Below, one piece after another: positions 17,318 through 25,847 of a stretch of DNA of 64,000 bases (within the stretch, counting starts at the first letter, position 1; every line of letters starts with the position of its first letter). Made by a program: the position numbers and the translations under genes. The stretch covers positions 2,356,001-2,420,000 of the forward strand of contig NZ_CP107575.1 in assembly GCF_025854375.1 (NCBI RefSeq), read 5' to 3'. Under the pieces are notes generated by a model. The model was given only the letters and a program-made list of their open reading frames with translations. It ran no database searches and was not told the DNA's origin. The DNA is from Glutamicibacter sp. JL.03c (GTDB lineage Bacteria; Actinomycetota; Actinomycetes; Actinomycetales; Micrococcaceae).

Positions 17318-19195
17318 TTAGGACAACAATTCTTCTGGACGTGTCCAAACCTCACAAATACTTTCGATCAGCGAAATGGAACGTGCTTTGATGTCTCCTT
17401 CTGTCCATTCCAGCGGATGGTTGGTAAGGATTTCTTTGTTTAGGATCAGCAGACTGTAAGACTCCAAGAGTGAATGTTTCCCTAATCCTGGTTCGCCACC
17501 TTCTTTTAGCCCTAGAGCCTCTTTATCCGTCCAGGGCCGGTTAGATAATGAACCATTCAAGGATTTGGTGACGAGTGTTAGGTTGCCTAACGAGTTCACT
17601 AATCGTTCCCGCTCATGTGCCTTTTCCAAATTAAGTTTTGGTTCGGTATCCCAAAGAGTTCGCCAACCCTGCGGCATGAGATGTTCAATTTCCAGTTTCT
17701 CCGGTAAACTTACCGCTTCGTATCGCGAATTTTTTGTGCGCAAATGTCGCTCGACTGCGCTGAAGATAACGCGCAATCGATCCTGCCTGATATATCCGTA
17801 GACCCGTTGCTGTGGCAGATTTTCCTTCATCTCGGACGCTGTTGGCCATTTTCTCGTCTCAGCCGTCTGGCTCCGCAAAAACTCAATGAGGCTGTCCCCA
17901 ACCACGTGCTTTTCAGATGAATCAAGCATCTTCAGAATCACGATGACAAACTTGTTGACATCCTTGGACGTCAACCGCAGAAGCATTCTACGAATCGCCC
18001 AGCTTTCAAGAGCCTCAAGAGCTATTCGTCTTTGTTCTGAAGGAATTTTGTGATTTACCGATAACATCCAAAGGAAGACCGGCGTTGTTGTTGCCATATC
18101 CAGACGCTCAATGACACGCCAATAAAACTGGCCTTCAGGCGTATTCGGTTCCAATGCTGAGAAATCGTGGAAGGTGTCAGCGTCTCGACGCAATTCCTTA
18201 AGCAGCCTTTCTGCATCTTCAACCGTTCTCATGTATGGATCCGCATATTCAGTGAAAATCCTGAAGACCTGATCTGCCTTGATTTCATCCTGCCTACGCA
18301 TCGTCAGCCAGTAATGTAGAAAGATATCGATGCGGGAGCGAGTCAATCGCCCTTGACGCACTTCCGTTCTCCACCATTCGCCATCGAATTCAGCCCAAAG
18401 ATCGTCTGCCCAACGTGAGACGTCTGCCTTGATCTTTTCGCCTTTGCGGAAGATCCAATTCTTGATTAGATCTGCTTTGAGCAACGGCGTGCCGCGATCG
18501 TTGAGTGTCTCAAATATGAGTTGAGCATCATCATGCCCGGTGAGGTCAATGGCAACGAGCACAAGCCGATACTGAAGTGTTGAGCTCAAAGCCTCAACAC
18601 GTTGTGCTTCGTCCCCAGGCGGAACCAGCCCATCATCATCAGCGGCACCGGAGATCCAATCATCCGCTTCTTTGCCAAAGAATTTATGAGCGTCCACGAT
18701 ACGGTGCTCGATTTCTGTCTCATCCACTGCGTCCATCGCGTATTCAAATGCCTTGCGATCCGCTTGGGAAGGCCACAGTTTGAAGCGTTCTTTCTTGCCT
18801 TTGAATCTGGTGCCAGTATTGATGATCAGTTCTTGAAGTGCTTCTGATTGCTCTTCGTGGTTCCGTCGTTGGATTACCTCATGCACTGCGTCGAGAAGAA
18901 TTTGAATCGTGGTCATTCTTTGTTGGCCATCGATTACTTCGTGTCTGGTAACGTCACCCGCAATTGGCCTTTTCGATTCGTAAACAACGGCTCCCATGAA
19001 ATGCTGAATTTCAGGATCTGATTCTGGATCTGAGACTTTTGCGGCTACTACACTCTCGGCAACTCGTCGGACGTCATCCCACAATGGCGCCCATTGCTCC
19101 TCCTCCGACCATACATATGGCCGCTGAAAGGCTGGAATTTCGTAATGTTCTTTTCCCTCAAAAAGATCTCGTGGGCTGCGGGTATGAGTTTCCAT
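17318..19195 (-). CDS. GmrSD-like restriction enzyme (DUF262 + DUF1524)
   Basis: 625 residues with both halves of the type IV GmrS-GmrD system fused. The N-terminal DUF262 (ParB/Srx-like nucleotidase) shows IPAFQRPYVW (20-29) and IDGQQRMTT (88-96). The C-terminal DUF1524 has a His-Me-finger nuclease core: EIEHLMPQGW (His505) and NSLGNLTLVTKSLN (from 534). Family members cleave modified phage DNA (GmrSD, BrxU, SspE) and need NTP. No methylase, dnd/ssp or BREX gene accompanies it, so it appears to act alone. Its codons are visibly more A/T-rich than those of mtlD and acpS, suggesting recent transfer. It is transcribed against its neighbours. Confidence 0.88.
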   Translation of the reverse strand: METHTRSPRDLFEGKEHYEIPAFQRPYVWSEEEQWAPLWDDVRRVAESVVAAKVSDPESDPEIQHFMGAVVYESKRPIAGDVTRHEVIDGQQRMTTIQILLDAVHEVIQRRNHEEQSEALQELIINTGTRFKGKKERFKLWPSQADRKAFEYAMDAVDETEIEHRIVDAHKFFGKEADDWISGAADDDGLVPPGDEAQRVEALSSTLQYRLVLVAIDLTGHDDAQLIFETLNDRGTPLLKADLIKNWIFRKGEKIKADVSRWADDLWAEFDGEWWRTEVRQGRLTRSRIDIFLHYWLTMRRQDEIKADQVFRIFTEYADPYMRTVEDAERLLKELRRDADTFHDFSALEPNTPEGQFYWRVIERLDMATTTPVFLWMLSVNHKIPSEQRRIALEALESWAIRRMLLRLTSKDVNKFVIVILKMLDSSEKHVVGDSLIEFLRSQTAETRKWPTASEMKENLPQQRVYGYIRQDRLRVIFSAVERHLRTKNSRYEAVSLPEKLEIEHLMPQGWRTLWDTEPKLNLEKAHERERLVNSLGNLTLVTKSLNGSLSNRPWTDKEALGLKEGGEPGLGKHSLLESYSLLILNKEILTNHPLEWTEGDIKARSISLIESICEVWTRPEELLS

Positions 19196-19389
19196 TTTCT
19201 GTTTCTATGCCTTTCCGTCGAGTGACAAGTACTATCAAATACCATCAGACCGACATTCACGTCTACCATTTCTTTGGGCCATGAAAGGATAGAGCCTATT
19301 GACGGCGGCTGTCTTCTTATCTTTGGCTCAGATTGCGTACCTCCGCGATCCAATATTGGCGTTCATACTCGGATGGTCAGCTTGATACG

Positions 19390-19440
19390 ACGGCGTGTGT
19401 AAATCGATATCTTGCGCGAGAAAACACAAGCACACGCCGT
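19390..19440. repeat. 10-bp inverted repeat upstream of acpS
   Basis: ACGGCGTGTG and CACACGCCGT face each other over a 31-nt spacer and end 40 bp before the acpS ATG. It could be a leader hairpin, an operator pair, or the end of the inserted restriction gene segment. The 285 bp between the restriction gene and acpS hold nothing else clear. Confidence 0.4.
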
Positions 19441-19480
19441 TCGTTTTCCAGCTTCACTACAGCTGGATAAACTGGGGTAC

Positions 19481-19831
19481 ATGATTGCAGGTATTGGAGT
19501 GGACATTGTTGACGTGCCACGATTTGGCCGACAGCTCGAAAAGACCCCACGCCTGAAAGAGCGCCTCTTCACTGAAGAAGAACGCGATTTGCCGCTTCGT
19601 TCCCTTGCCGCCCGTTTCGCTGCCAAGGAAGCCATCGCCAAAGCACTGGGCGGACCTGCAGGGATGAACTGGCAAGACTGCACCATCCGCAAAGACGAAG
19701 CTGGAGATCCGCAGATCCACAACACCGGTTCGGTTGCCGAGGCCAGTGAGCAGCGGGGTATCACTTCATGGCATCTGACCATGTCACACGATGGCGACAT
19801 GGCAATCGCCATGGTTGTCGCGGAACGCTAG
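19481..19831 (+). CDS. acpS: Holo-[acyl-carrier-protein] synthase
   Basis: 116 residues from the ATG at 19481 ([15 protein letters not shown]). The frame is open 23 codons further, but the canonical AcpS N-terminus starts here. It transfers 4'-phosphopantetheine from CoA to acyl carrier protein. The Mg2+ and CoA-binding residues lie in [20 protein letters not shown] and the terminal [11 protein letters not shown]. The gene precedes nnrD, as in many actinobacteria. Confidence 0.94.
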   Translation: MIAGIGVDIVDVPRFGRQLEKTPRLKERLFTEEERDLPLRSLAARFAAKEAIAKALGGPAGMNWQDCTIRKDEAGDPQIHNTGSVAEASEQRGITSWHLTMSHDGDMAIAMVVAER

Positions 19832-19910
19832 GACTTCCAAAACAAAAGAATAACGACACGTTCGGCATTAAATAATGATTCGGCCAACGGCCTTGAGTAT
19901 TGTTTGTTTC

Positions 19911-21437
19911 ATGATCTCTGTCTACAGTGTTGCGCAGATTCGTGCGGTTGAGTCGCAGGAGATTTCCAAGCGTGGCGAAGCGAGTTTGATGAAGCAAGCA
20001 GCCGCTGAATTGGCTTCAACGGCCGTCGCCATGCTGGCTGACAAACCGGGCCCGGAACCTGCCTTTGTTATCGCCCTCATCGGACCTGGCAACAACGGCG
20101 GAGATGGCCTTTATGCGCTAGCCCAGCTGCAAGAGCAGGGAATCTCCACGCTCGCATTGCAGTATGCAGAGCAGGTTCATTCCGATGCGGCTGCTGCCTA
20201 CCAGAGCGCCGGCGGAACCCTGACTGATTTTACTGACGGCCAAGGCGAGCTCGCCAACGCGTCGCTGATCATCGATGCCCTTTACGGCCTGGGCTACCGT
20301 GCCGGTTCCCCGCTGCCTTCCCTTCCCGCGAACGCCCGCATTGTCGCGTGCGACGTGCCGTCGGGCCTGAACCCTGAAACCGGTGTCGCAGAAGACAACG
20401 TCCTGCGTGCCGAGCGCACCGTGACCTTTGGCGCCATGAAGTCCGGCCTGTTGACCATTGACGCTCCTCTGGTGACCGGTGACATCACCGTGGCAGATCT
20501 CAACTTCGATTTCTCCTCCGTAACGCCAGAGACCCACTTGGTTGATGAAGCTGCTGCGCGGGAACTTCTGGACCAGCACCGTTCGTGGCGCGACGCGGGA
20601 CGGCACAAGTACCAGCGTGGCGTCTTGGGCCTCATCGCCGGTTCCGACCTCTACCCTGGCGCAGCTCAGCTGACCGCCAAGGCTGCCGTGAACTGCGGAA
20701 TCGGATTGCTACGCACCCATGTCCCGGAATCGGTTCGGCCTCTGGTCGCGGCATCGGTTCCGGAATCCGTCCCTATGGATGATGAGCAGATCAAGGAGGC
20801 GTTGTCTTCCTCGCGTCGCCACCTGCATGGCAAGGGAGCCAAGATCTCGGCCTGGGCCATCGGTCCTGGTCTTGATGGACGCACTCCCCCAACCGGTGTT
20901 ATCGCGGAAGTCTTCGCCAGCCGCCAGCCAGCGGTCATTGACGCGTCTGGCTTGGAAGTTGTGCCCACCGGTCCCAGCGAACAGCCTCGTGTGCTCACCC
21001 CGCATGCCAAGGAATTGCGCATGCTTCTGGGCCGCGCCGGCGTCAAGGTCACCCCTGATGAGATTGCGCAGGATCCGATTAGATGGACCCGGTGGGCTGC
21101 TCTGGCATACAACGCCGTGGTGCTCTTGAAGGGCCCCACCTCTTACATCGTGGCACCTAACGGCACCAGCCTAGTGGTTTCGCACTCAGCTCCCCAGCTG
21201 GCCACCGCCGGCAGCGGCGATGTCCTCACGGGAATTCTTGGCTATTTGCTCGCGGACAGTTCCCTGACGGGAACCCAGGGCCTGCGCACCGTGCCTAACC
21301 GTCGCATCATGGAACTCGCGGCGTGCGCCGCAATCATCCACGGCCACCTGGGACGAGTGACTGCCGAAGATGGCACGGTCAGCGCCTCGCGCCTGATCGA
21401 TAACCTGCCCGGGGTGATGAAGCGCTTCGGCTTCTAG
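19911..21437 (+). CDS. nnrD: Bifunctional NAD(P)H-hydrate epimerase/dehydratase
   Basis: About 508 residues. The N-terminal YjeF_N (NnrE) epimerase domain has GPGNNGGDGLYALAQL and LYGLGYR. The C-terminal ADP-dependent dehydratase (NnrD) has GSDLYPGAAQLTAKAAV, GPGLDGR and TAGSGDVLTGILGYLLA. It repairs hydrated NADH/NADPH. I take the ATG at 19911 (MISVYSVAQIRAVE), since the residues encoded from 19875 lie before the conserved start. The acpS-nnrD pairing is common. A small hairpin (ATTCCTC/GAGGAAT, 21443-21466) follows the stop. Confidence 0.94.
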   Translation: MISVYSVAQIRAVESQEISKRGEASLMKQAAAELASTAVAMLADKPGPEPAFVIALIGPGNNGGDGLYALAQLQEQGISTLALQYAEQVHSDAAAAYQSAGGTLTDFTDGQGELANASLIIDALYGLGYRAGSPLPSLPANARIVACDVPSGLNPETGVAEDNVLRAERTVTFGAMKSGLLTIDAPLVTGDITVADLNFDFSSVTPETHLVDEAAARELLDQHRSWRDAGRHKYQRGVLGLIAGSDLYPGAAQLTAKAAVNCGIGLLRTHVPESVRPLVAASVPESVPMDDEQIKEALSSSRRHLHGKGAKISAWAIGPGLDGRTPPTGVIAEVFASRQPAVIDASGLEVVPTGPSEQPRVLTPHAKELRMLLGRAGVKVTPDEIAQDPIRWTRWAALAYNAVVLLKGPTSYIVAPNGTSLVVSHSAPQLATAGSGDVLTGILGYLLADSSLTGTQGLRTVPNRRIMELAACAAIIHGHLGRVTAEDGTVSASRLIDNLPGVMKRFGF

Positions 21438-21506
21438 GAACCATTCCTCGAAAGATCATGAGGAATCACGGGCGCCCCGCCATGGGCCAATAGAACGGAG
21501 GCATCG

Positions 21507-22511
21507 ATGCGCTGGGCAAAGGGCAATCTGAATATCATCCACCTCCGAACCTTGCAGGCAGTCATTCGTGCCGGGTCGCATAGCGCCGCGGCCAAGCAGC
21601 TGGGCTATACGACCTCGGCGGTCTCGCAGCAAATCGCGGCCCTGGAGAAGTCCGCGGGAGTTGAGCTCTTCGAGCGTGGCCCGCGGAACCTCTGGCCCAC
21701 CGCTGCGGGGCTGGCCATGGATGAGCATTCGAATCGGATTCTCAAGCTCGTGGTTGAGGCCGAGGACGATATGGCCAATTACGCCAGCGGCGCCAGCGGG
21801 AGGCTGCGGGTCGCCGCCACAGGAGCGGCCGCGGCACAGCTCATTCCGCGCGCCCTGGCCCGCCTGGCCGCCCAGCACTCCAACATCAATATTTCGGTCC
21901 AGAACGCACGTGAGGGGCGGACCCTCATTGACGACGTCCTGGAAGGCTTCGCCGACCTTGTAATTCTCTACGACTACGATCTGGGGACCCCGCAGTGGCC
22001 CGAGGGACTCGTGGCCCATACGGTGATGGAAGAAGAACTGGTCATGGTTGCCAGCCCCGATTCGGGCACCATCACGACCAGGATTTCCCTGGCCGACTTT
22101 TCCGCAGAACAATGGGTTGCCAATGACCCTGGCTCAGCGGATACCGACTACCTGCTCCAGGCCTGCGAACGCGAAGGCTTCCAGCCTGACATCAAGTACT
22201 TCAGCAACGACTTCGACGTGATCCGCGGCTTTGTCAAGGAGCGGCTCGGCGTCGCTTTGATGCCTGCGCTGGCCCTGGGCATCGACAGGTCGATCCAGAT
22301 GTGCCGAATCAACGCCGGATCGCTCAAGCGCCGGGTGCTTGTGGCGCACCGATCCTCGGACTCGAACCAGCTGCTGCCAGCTACGCTGGCCGCCCTGCAG
22401 GACGCCGCCGAGGAATTTCTGCAATGGACCAGGACAGCGTTCCTCGAGCCGCAGGAAACTCCGCTCGGTGCCATCGGCGAGCGCATCAGTTCATGCGAGG
22501 ATCCCGGCTAG
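21507..22511 (+). CDS. LysR-family transcriptional regulator
   Basis: 334 residues. The N-terminal winged helix-turn-helix reads LRTLQAVIRAGSHSAAAKQLGYTTSAVSQQIAALEKSAGVELFERG, followed by the periplasmic-binding-like effector domain (GRLRVAATGAAAAQLIPRAL, ADLVILYDYD, DVIRGFVKERLGVALMPAL). It precedes the flavoprotein dehydrogenase operon in the same direction, with a 311-bp gap that probably carries the controlled promoter. It is likely the local activator responding to the operon substrate, which is inferred from position. Confidence 0.9.
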   Translation: MRWAKGNLNIIHLRTLQAVIRAGSHSAAAKQLGYTTSAVSQQIAALEKSAGVELFERGPRNLWPTAAGLAMDEHSNRILKLVVEAEDDMANYASGASGRLRVAATGAAAAQLIPRALARLAAQHSNINISVQNAREGRTLIDDVLEGFADLVILYDYDLGTPQWPEGLVAHTVMEEELVMVASPDSGTITTRISLADFSAEQWVANDPGSADTDYLLQACEREGFQPDIKYFSNDFDVIRGFVKERLGVALMPALALGIDRSIQMCRINAGSLKRRVLVAHRSSDSNQLLPATLAALQDAAEEFLQWTRTAFLEPQETPLGAIGERISSCEDPG

Positions 22512-22774
22512 CGCCTTCCTTGGGACTGCCACCGGCATTCATGGAGCTCTAGCGCCGCGCCGATGTGCGCCGCGTAACATTCTGGTAAAAGCGCCCTGCC
22601 GGCTTACGACGAACCGTGCCAGGCAGGCAGCAGCGGGCACCGCGCGCCAGCATGATCGGCCGAAAACCCGCGAAGTTTTGTGGCCTGCGTGCCGCGTTGA
22701 AACCCAGCGACAGTTTTCCTCGACTCCCTTGCCACCTTTTCTGTTGCTCGCCAGCTTGTAAGCTTCCGATGATT

Positions 22775-22801
22775 CGCGGACATTTGATTCATCAGTCCGC
22801 G
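22775..22801. promoter_or_regulatory. Inverted repeat before the dehydrogenase operon
   Basis: CGCGGAC and GTCCGCG form a perfect 7-bp inverted repeat with a 13-nt spacer. It ends 10 bp before the AGGAG ribosome binding site of the BFD-like gene. It may be an operator or a leader hairpin. The remainder of 22512-22822 contains no gene that I can support. Confidence 0.4.
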
Positions 22802-22822
22802 CACATCGAAAGGAGAATCGGC

Positions 22823-23113
22823 ATGAGCGATCCAACGATTTGCCGTTGCGAGGAAGTCCCGCTGTCGATCATCACATCCTGTCTGGCGGCCGCAACGGGA
22901 CCGATCAGCCTCCGGGAAATCAAGCTGCAGACACGTGCCGGCATGGGAATTTGCCAGGGCCGCACCTGCGCCCCGCTCCTGGGCCGCATTGTCGAAGGCT
23001 CTGATCGCGTTCTCGCCCAGGATGGGGCGTGGACGCGGAACAACCCGCTGCGCCCCATCTCCCTGGCCGACCTGGCCGAGGACCCCGCGGCTTGGGATGA
23101 GGCGGATCGCTGA
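22823..23113 (+). CDS. Stand-alone BFD-like [2Fe-2S] protein
   Basis: 96 residues starting MSDPTICRCEEV after AGGAG. The cysteine pattern C-R-C ... GICQGRTC is the Fer2_BFD signature (CxC, ~33 residues, CxxxxC). In HcnB-type and related amino-acid dehydrogenases this domain normally forms the C-terminus of the FAD/NAD-fold subunit. Here it is a separate first gene, and the flavoprotein at 23431 lacks it. Its probable role is to relay electrons between the flavin subunits. The stop overlaps the next start (TGATGA region). Confidence 0.85.
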   Translation: MSDPTICRCEEVPLSIITSCLAAATGPISLREIKLQTRAGMGICQGRTCAPLLGRIVEGSDRVLAQDGAWTRNNPLRPISLADLAEDPAAWDEADR

Positions 23114-23427
23114 TGAAACGCATCGAGAATCATCCCGTTCTGGGTCCGCTGGCCAAGAATCCAGTGGACTTCGTATTCAACGACCAGCCCTACACCGCTA
23201 TCGAAGGCGACTCCGTGGTGTCCGCATTGCTGGCTAATGACATCCGGGCGCTGCGCCGCACCAGGGGCACCGGGCAGCAACGCGGCGTGTACTGCGGGAT
23301 CGGGCATTGCTACGAATGCCGGTTGACCGTTGACGGCGATCCCGGTGTCCGGGCCTGCCTGACGCCGGTCGCCGATGGGATGATCCTGGCCTCGCCCGAT
23401 GACCGCCGCGCCGAAGGGGATGGGTAA
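23113..23427 (+). CDS. [2Fe-2S] ferredoxin-type subunit of amino-acid dehydrogenase
   Basis: 104 residues. A plant-type ferredoxin fold with GVYCGIGHCYECRLTVDG...RACLTPV, giving four cysteines in CxxxxCxxC...C spacing, plus the early FNDQPYTAIEGDSVVSALLA strand typical of HcnA/SoxA-like small subunits. The family acts as the gamma or A subunit in membrane-associated hydrogen cyanide synthase, opine oxidases and D-hydroxyproline or proline dehydrogenases. It overlaps the BFD gene by 1 bp and is 3 bp from the next gene, so the subunits are co-expressed. Confidence 0.85.
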   Translation: MKRIENHPVLGPLAKNPVDFVFNDQPYTAIEGDSVVSALLANDIRALRRTRGTGQQRGVYCGIGHCYECRLTVDGDPGVRACLTPVADGMILASPDDRRAEGDG

Positions 23428-23430
23428 AGC

Positions 23431-24645
23431 ATGTATGACTTGGCAATTATCGGGGCCGGCCCGGCTGGTCTGAGCGCGGCGATTGTGGCCGCGCGGGCAG
23501 GTGCCACCGTGATCGTCATTGACGAGAATACGGAACCTGGCGGGAGGCTGCTGGGGCAGCTGCATCAGGAAGCCTCTGGCTCGTGGTGGATCGGCAAGGA
23601 TGAAGCGAGCACGTTGGCCTTGCAAGCCCGCGATGCGGGAGCCACCCTTCGCCTGGCCACCAAGGTATGGGCCCTGTCCCCCGGATGGGTTCTGTCCCTC
23701 GACGGTGCAGAGCAGATCATGGCCAGCAACCTGCTGGTTGCCACCGGGGCGGCAGAACGCGCCGTACCCATTCCGGGCTGGACGCTTCCCGGCGCCATGG
23801 CCATAGGTGCTGCGCAAACACTGACCAACTACTATCGGGTGTTCCCGGGCCAGCGCATCGCCATCATCGGGGTTGATCCGTTGTCGTTGTCGGTAGCCAG
23901 TGAATTGGCATTGTGCGGTGCCGACGTTGTCGGGATCTTCCTGCCCAGCCCCGGGGAATTCAGCATGGACCGCGCCATGCCGGAAAAGGTGCTCGGCTAC
24001 CTCTCCTCCATGTCCGCCATCGCGCCCAACCCGCTGCTGAAATTCGCCGGGAAGATCATGCAGGCCCACGCCGCCCGGAACCTGGCCGCCCGCCTCTTCC
24101 CGCGGCGTGGCGTCACGATGCTCGGCACCCGGCTGCACCTGCGGCAGGCCGTCACCCAGATCCTGGGTGAGGACAGCGTGCGCGGCATTCGCGTCCACGA
24201 CCTGACAGCCGGTGGGAAGCTCGCCGGCCGCTCAAGGGATATTCCGGTCGACTGCGTATGCATTTCCGGCGGCCTGTATCCATTGCAGGAACTCACAGCG
24301 GGGTGTGCAACCGGATCGATTAGCGAGCTTGGCGGTACCGTTCCGTTATACAGCCGCGAGCTGGAGACCAGCCGCGAGTCGCTTTTCGCCGCGGGAAACA
24401 CGATCGGAATCGAAAGTGCCAAGGTCGCCATGGCCCAGGGCCGGCTAGCGGGAACTTCCGTGGCCTGCCGTCTCGGACTCGCTACCCCGGAACAGGTCGA
24501 TGCGGCGGTTGCCAGCGTTGAGCATGCTCGCCAGTCCAGCGAGTTCTCCTTCGAACCCCAGGTACGCGTGGGGCGGCAACGTGCCGACGCGCTGTGGAAT
24601 GCGCATTCGGATAGCCAAGCGGCCAACCGGCAGGGGGTGCTGTGA
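23431..24645 (+). CDS. FAD-dependent oxidoreductase subunit (HcnB/OoxA-like)
   Basis: 404 residues. An N-terminal FAD Rossmann motif DLAIIGAGPAGLSAAIVAARAG is followed by DENTEPGGRLLGQ. A second nucleotide-binding stretch, QRIAIIGVDPLSLSVASELALCG (from about residue 147), marks the pyridine-nucleotide-disulphide reductase-like fold. FAAGNTIGIESAKVAMAQGRLAG is the C-terminal FAD signature. Members form the alpha subunit of heteromeric amino-acid or opine dehydrogenases. The usual C-terminal BFD domain is absent because it is encoded separately at 22823. The stop overlaps the next gene by 4 bp. Confidence 0.85.
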   Translation: MYDLAIIGAGPAGLSAAIVAARAGATVIVIDENTEPGGRLLGQLHQEASGSWWIGKDEASTLALQARDAGATLRLATKVWALSPGWVLSLDGAEQIMASNLLVATGAAERAVPIPGWTLPGAMAIGAAQTLTNYYRVFPGQRIAIIGVDPLSLSVASELALCGADVVGIFLPSPGEFSMDRAMPEKVLGYLSSMSAIAPNPLLKFAGKIMQAHAARNLAARLFPRRGVTMLGTRLHLRQAVTQILGEDSVRGIRVHDLTAGGKLAGRSRDIPVDCVCISGGLYPLQELTAGCATGSISELGGTVPLYSRELETSRESLFAAGNTIGIESAKVAMAQGRLAGTSVACRLGLATPEQVDAAVASVEHARQSSEFSFEPQVRVGRQRADALWNAHSDSQAANRQGVL

Positions 24646-25817
24646 TGGACTCGGCTGATGCTGTTGTTATCGGTGCCGGTGTCATCGGGACCTCCATTGC
24701 CTTTAGGCTTGCCCAGCAGGGACGCGAGGTCATCGTCGTAGAGCAAGTCGGACCGGGCTCAGGAGCCTCGGGGTCCTGCGACAAGGCCATCTTCCTGCAG
24801 TCCAAGCGCCCCGGGATCCACATGGAGCTGGCGCTGGCCAGCCGACGGATGTACGACTCCCTGGGTGCGGAACTCGATGCCGACATCGAGCTGAAGGGCG
24901 ATGGCGGAATGGTGGTCATTGAGAGCGCTGAACAACTTGAGTTCATGAAAGGCTTCATCGGCCAGCAGCAGTCTGCGGGGATCTCGGTAGAGCTGCTCGA
25001 TGCAGCGCAGACTCGCGAACGTCAGCCCTGCATTTCGCACCACGTCCTTGGCGCTTCACATAGCCCAGACGATGCAGAAGTCAATCCCCTGGCGCTGAAT
25101 GCTGCTTTCTATCGCGCCGCATTGCGCCTTGGCGCGCGATTCCAAACCCATACTGAAGTCATCGCCATCGACTCGCAGCACGGAAGAATTACCGGACTCA
25201 CCACGACTCGGGGGCAAATTGCCGCGCCCGTGGTGATCAATGCTGCCGGTCCGCAGGCACGGCATGTAGGAGCACTAGCCGGTGTAGAGGTGCCGGTGGA
25301 GCCTCGGCGCGGAACGATCTTGATCTCCGAAGCCTTGCCGCACCTTGTTCATGGCAACGTGCTCTGCGCGCAATATATCGCTGCCAAGCACCTGGCATCG
25401 GTCAATCCAGAAAACGCGCCGCCATTTGGCATCGGGCTCTCGCTTGGCCAAACTGACTCCGGGAACCTGCTCATCGGCGGAAGCCGCCAGTTCACCGGAT
25501 TCGACAAGCCCCAAGGTGTCGAAGTGATGAGGGCGATCGCCAAGCATGCCGTCCGGCTGGTTCCAAGCCTGCGGGACACACAAATTATCCGCTCGATGAC
25601 CGGCTTCAGGCCTTCAACCGGCGATGGATTGCCCATTATCAGCACGGTGCCGGAATTGACCGGATACGTGGTTGCCGCTGGACACGAAGGCGACGGCATT
25701 GCGCTGGCTCCGATCACCGGGAGCCTGGTCGCAGAACTGCTGGAAGCTGGCCAACCGCGTTCGGCCTTCCTCCCGGCACTGTCGATTGACCGCTTCTCAG
25801 ATACTGCCGTGTCCTGA
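24642..25817 (+). CDS. FAD-dependent amino-acid/opine dehydrogenase catalytic subunit (HcnC/DAO-like)
   Basis: 391 residues of the DAO (D-amino-acid oxidase/glycine oxidase) fold. ADAVVIGAGVIGTSIAFRLAQQG is the FAD Rossmann motif, VINAAGPQARHVGALAG is the conserved second FAD contact, and MTGFRPSTGDGLPII...AGHEGDGIALAPITG is the C-terminal cofactor-binding region. This subunit should oxidise the C-N bond of the substrate. Glycine (as in HcnABC), D-hydroxyproline, D-amino acids or an opine are all compatible. It overlaps the preceding gene by 4 bp. Confidence 0.85.
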   Translation: MMDSADAVVIGAGVIGTSIAFRLAQQGREVIVVEQVGPGSGASGSCDKAIFLQSKRPGIHMELALASRRMYDSLGAELDADIELKGDGGMVVIESAEQLEFMKGFIGQQQSAGISVELLDAAQTRERQPCISHHVLGASHSPDDAEVNPLALNAAFYRAALRLGARFQTHTEVIAIDSQHGRITGLTTTRGQIAAPVVINAAGPQARHVGALAGVEVPVEPRRGTILISEALPHLVHGNVLCAQYIAAKHLASVNPENAPPFGIGLSLGQTDSGNLLIGGSRQFTGFDKPQGVEVMRAIAKHAVRLVPSLRDTQIIRSMTGFRPSTGDGLPIISTVPELTGYVVAAGHEGDGIALAPITGSLVAELLEAGQPRSAFLPALSIDRFSDTAVS

Positions 25818-25847
25818 ACGAAGAGCCACTATTAAGGAGGCAACCCA

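Noticed and set aside
22792-24198. 468-codon minus-strand frame
   Set aside because: Shadow of the three dehydrogenase subunit genes. Composition and lack of motifs indicate no real protein.
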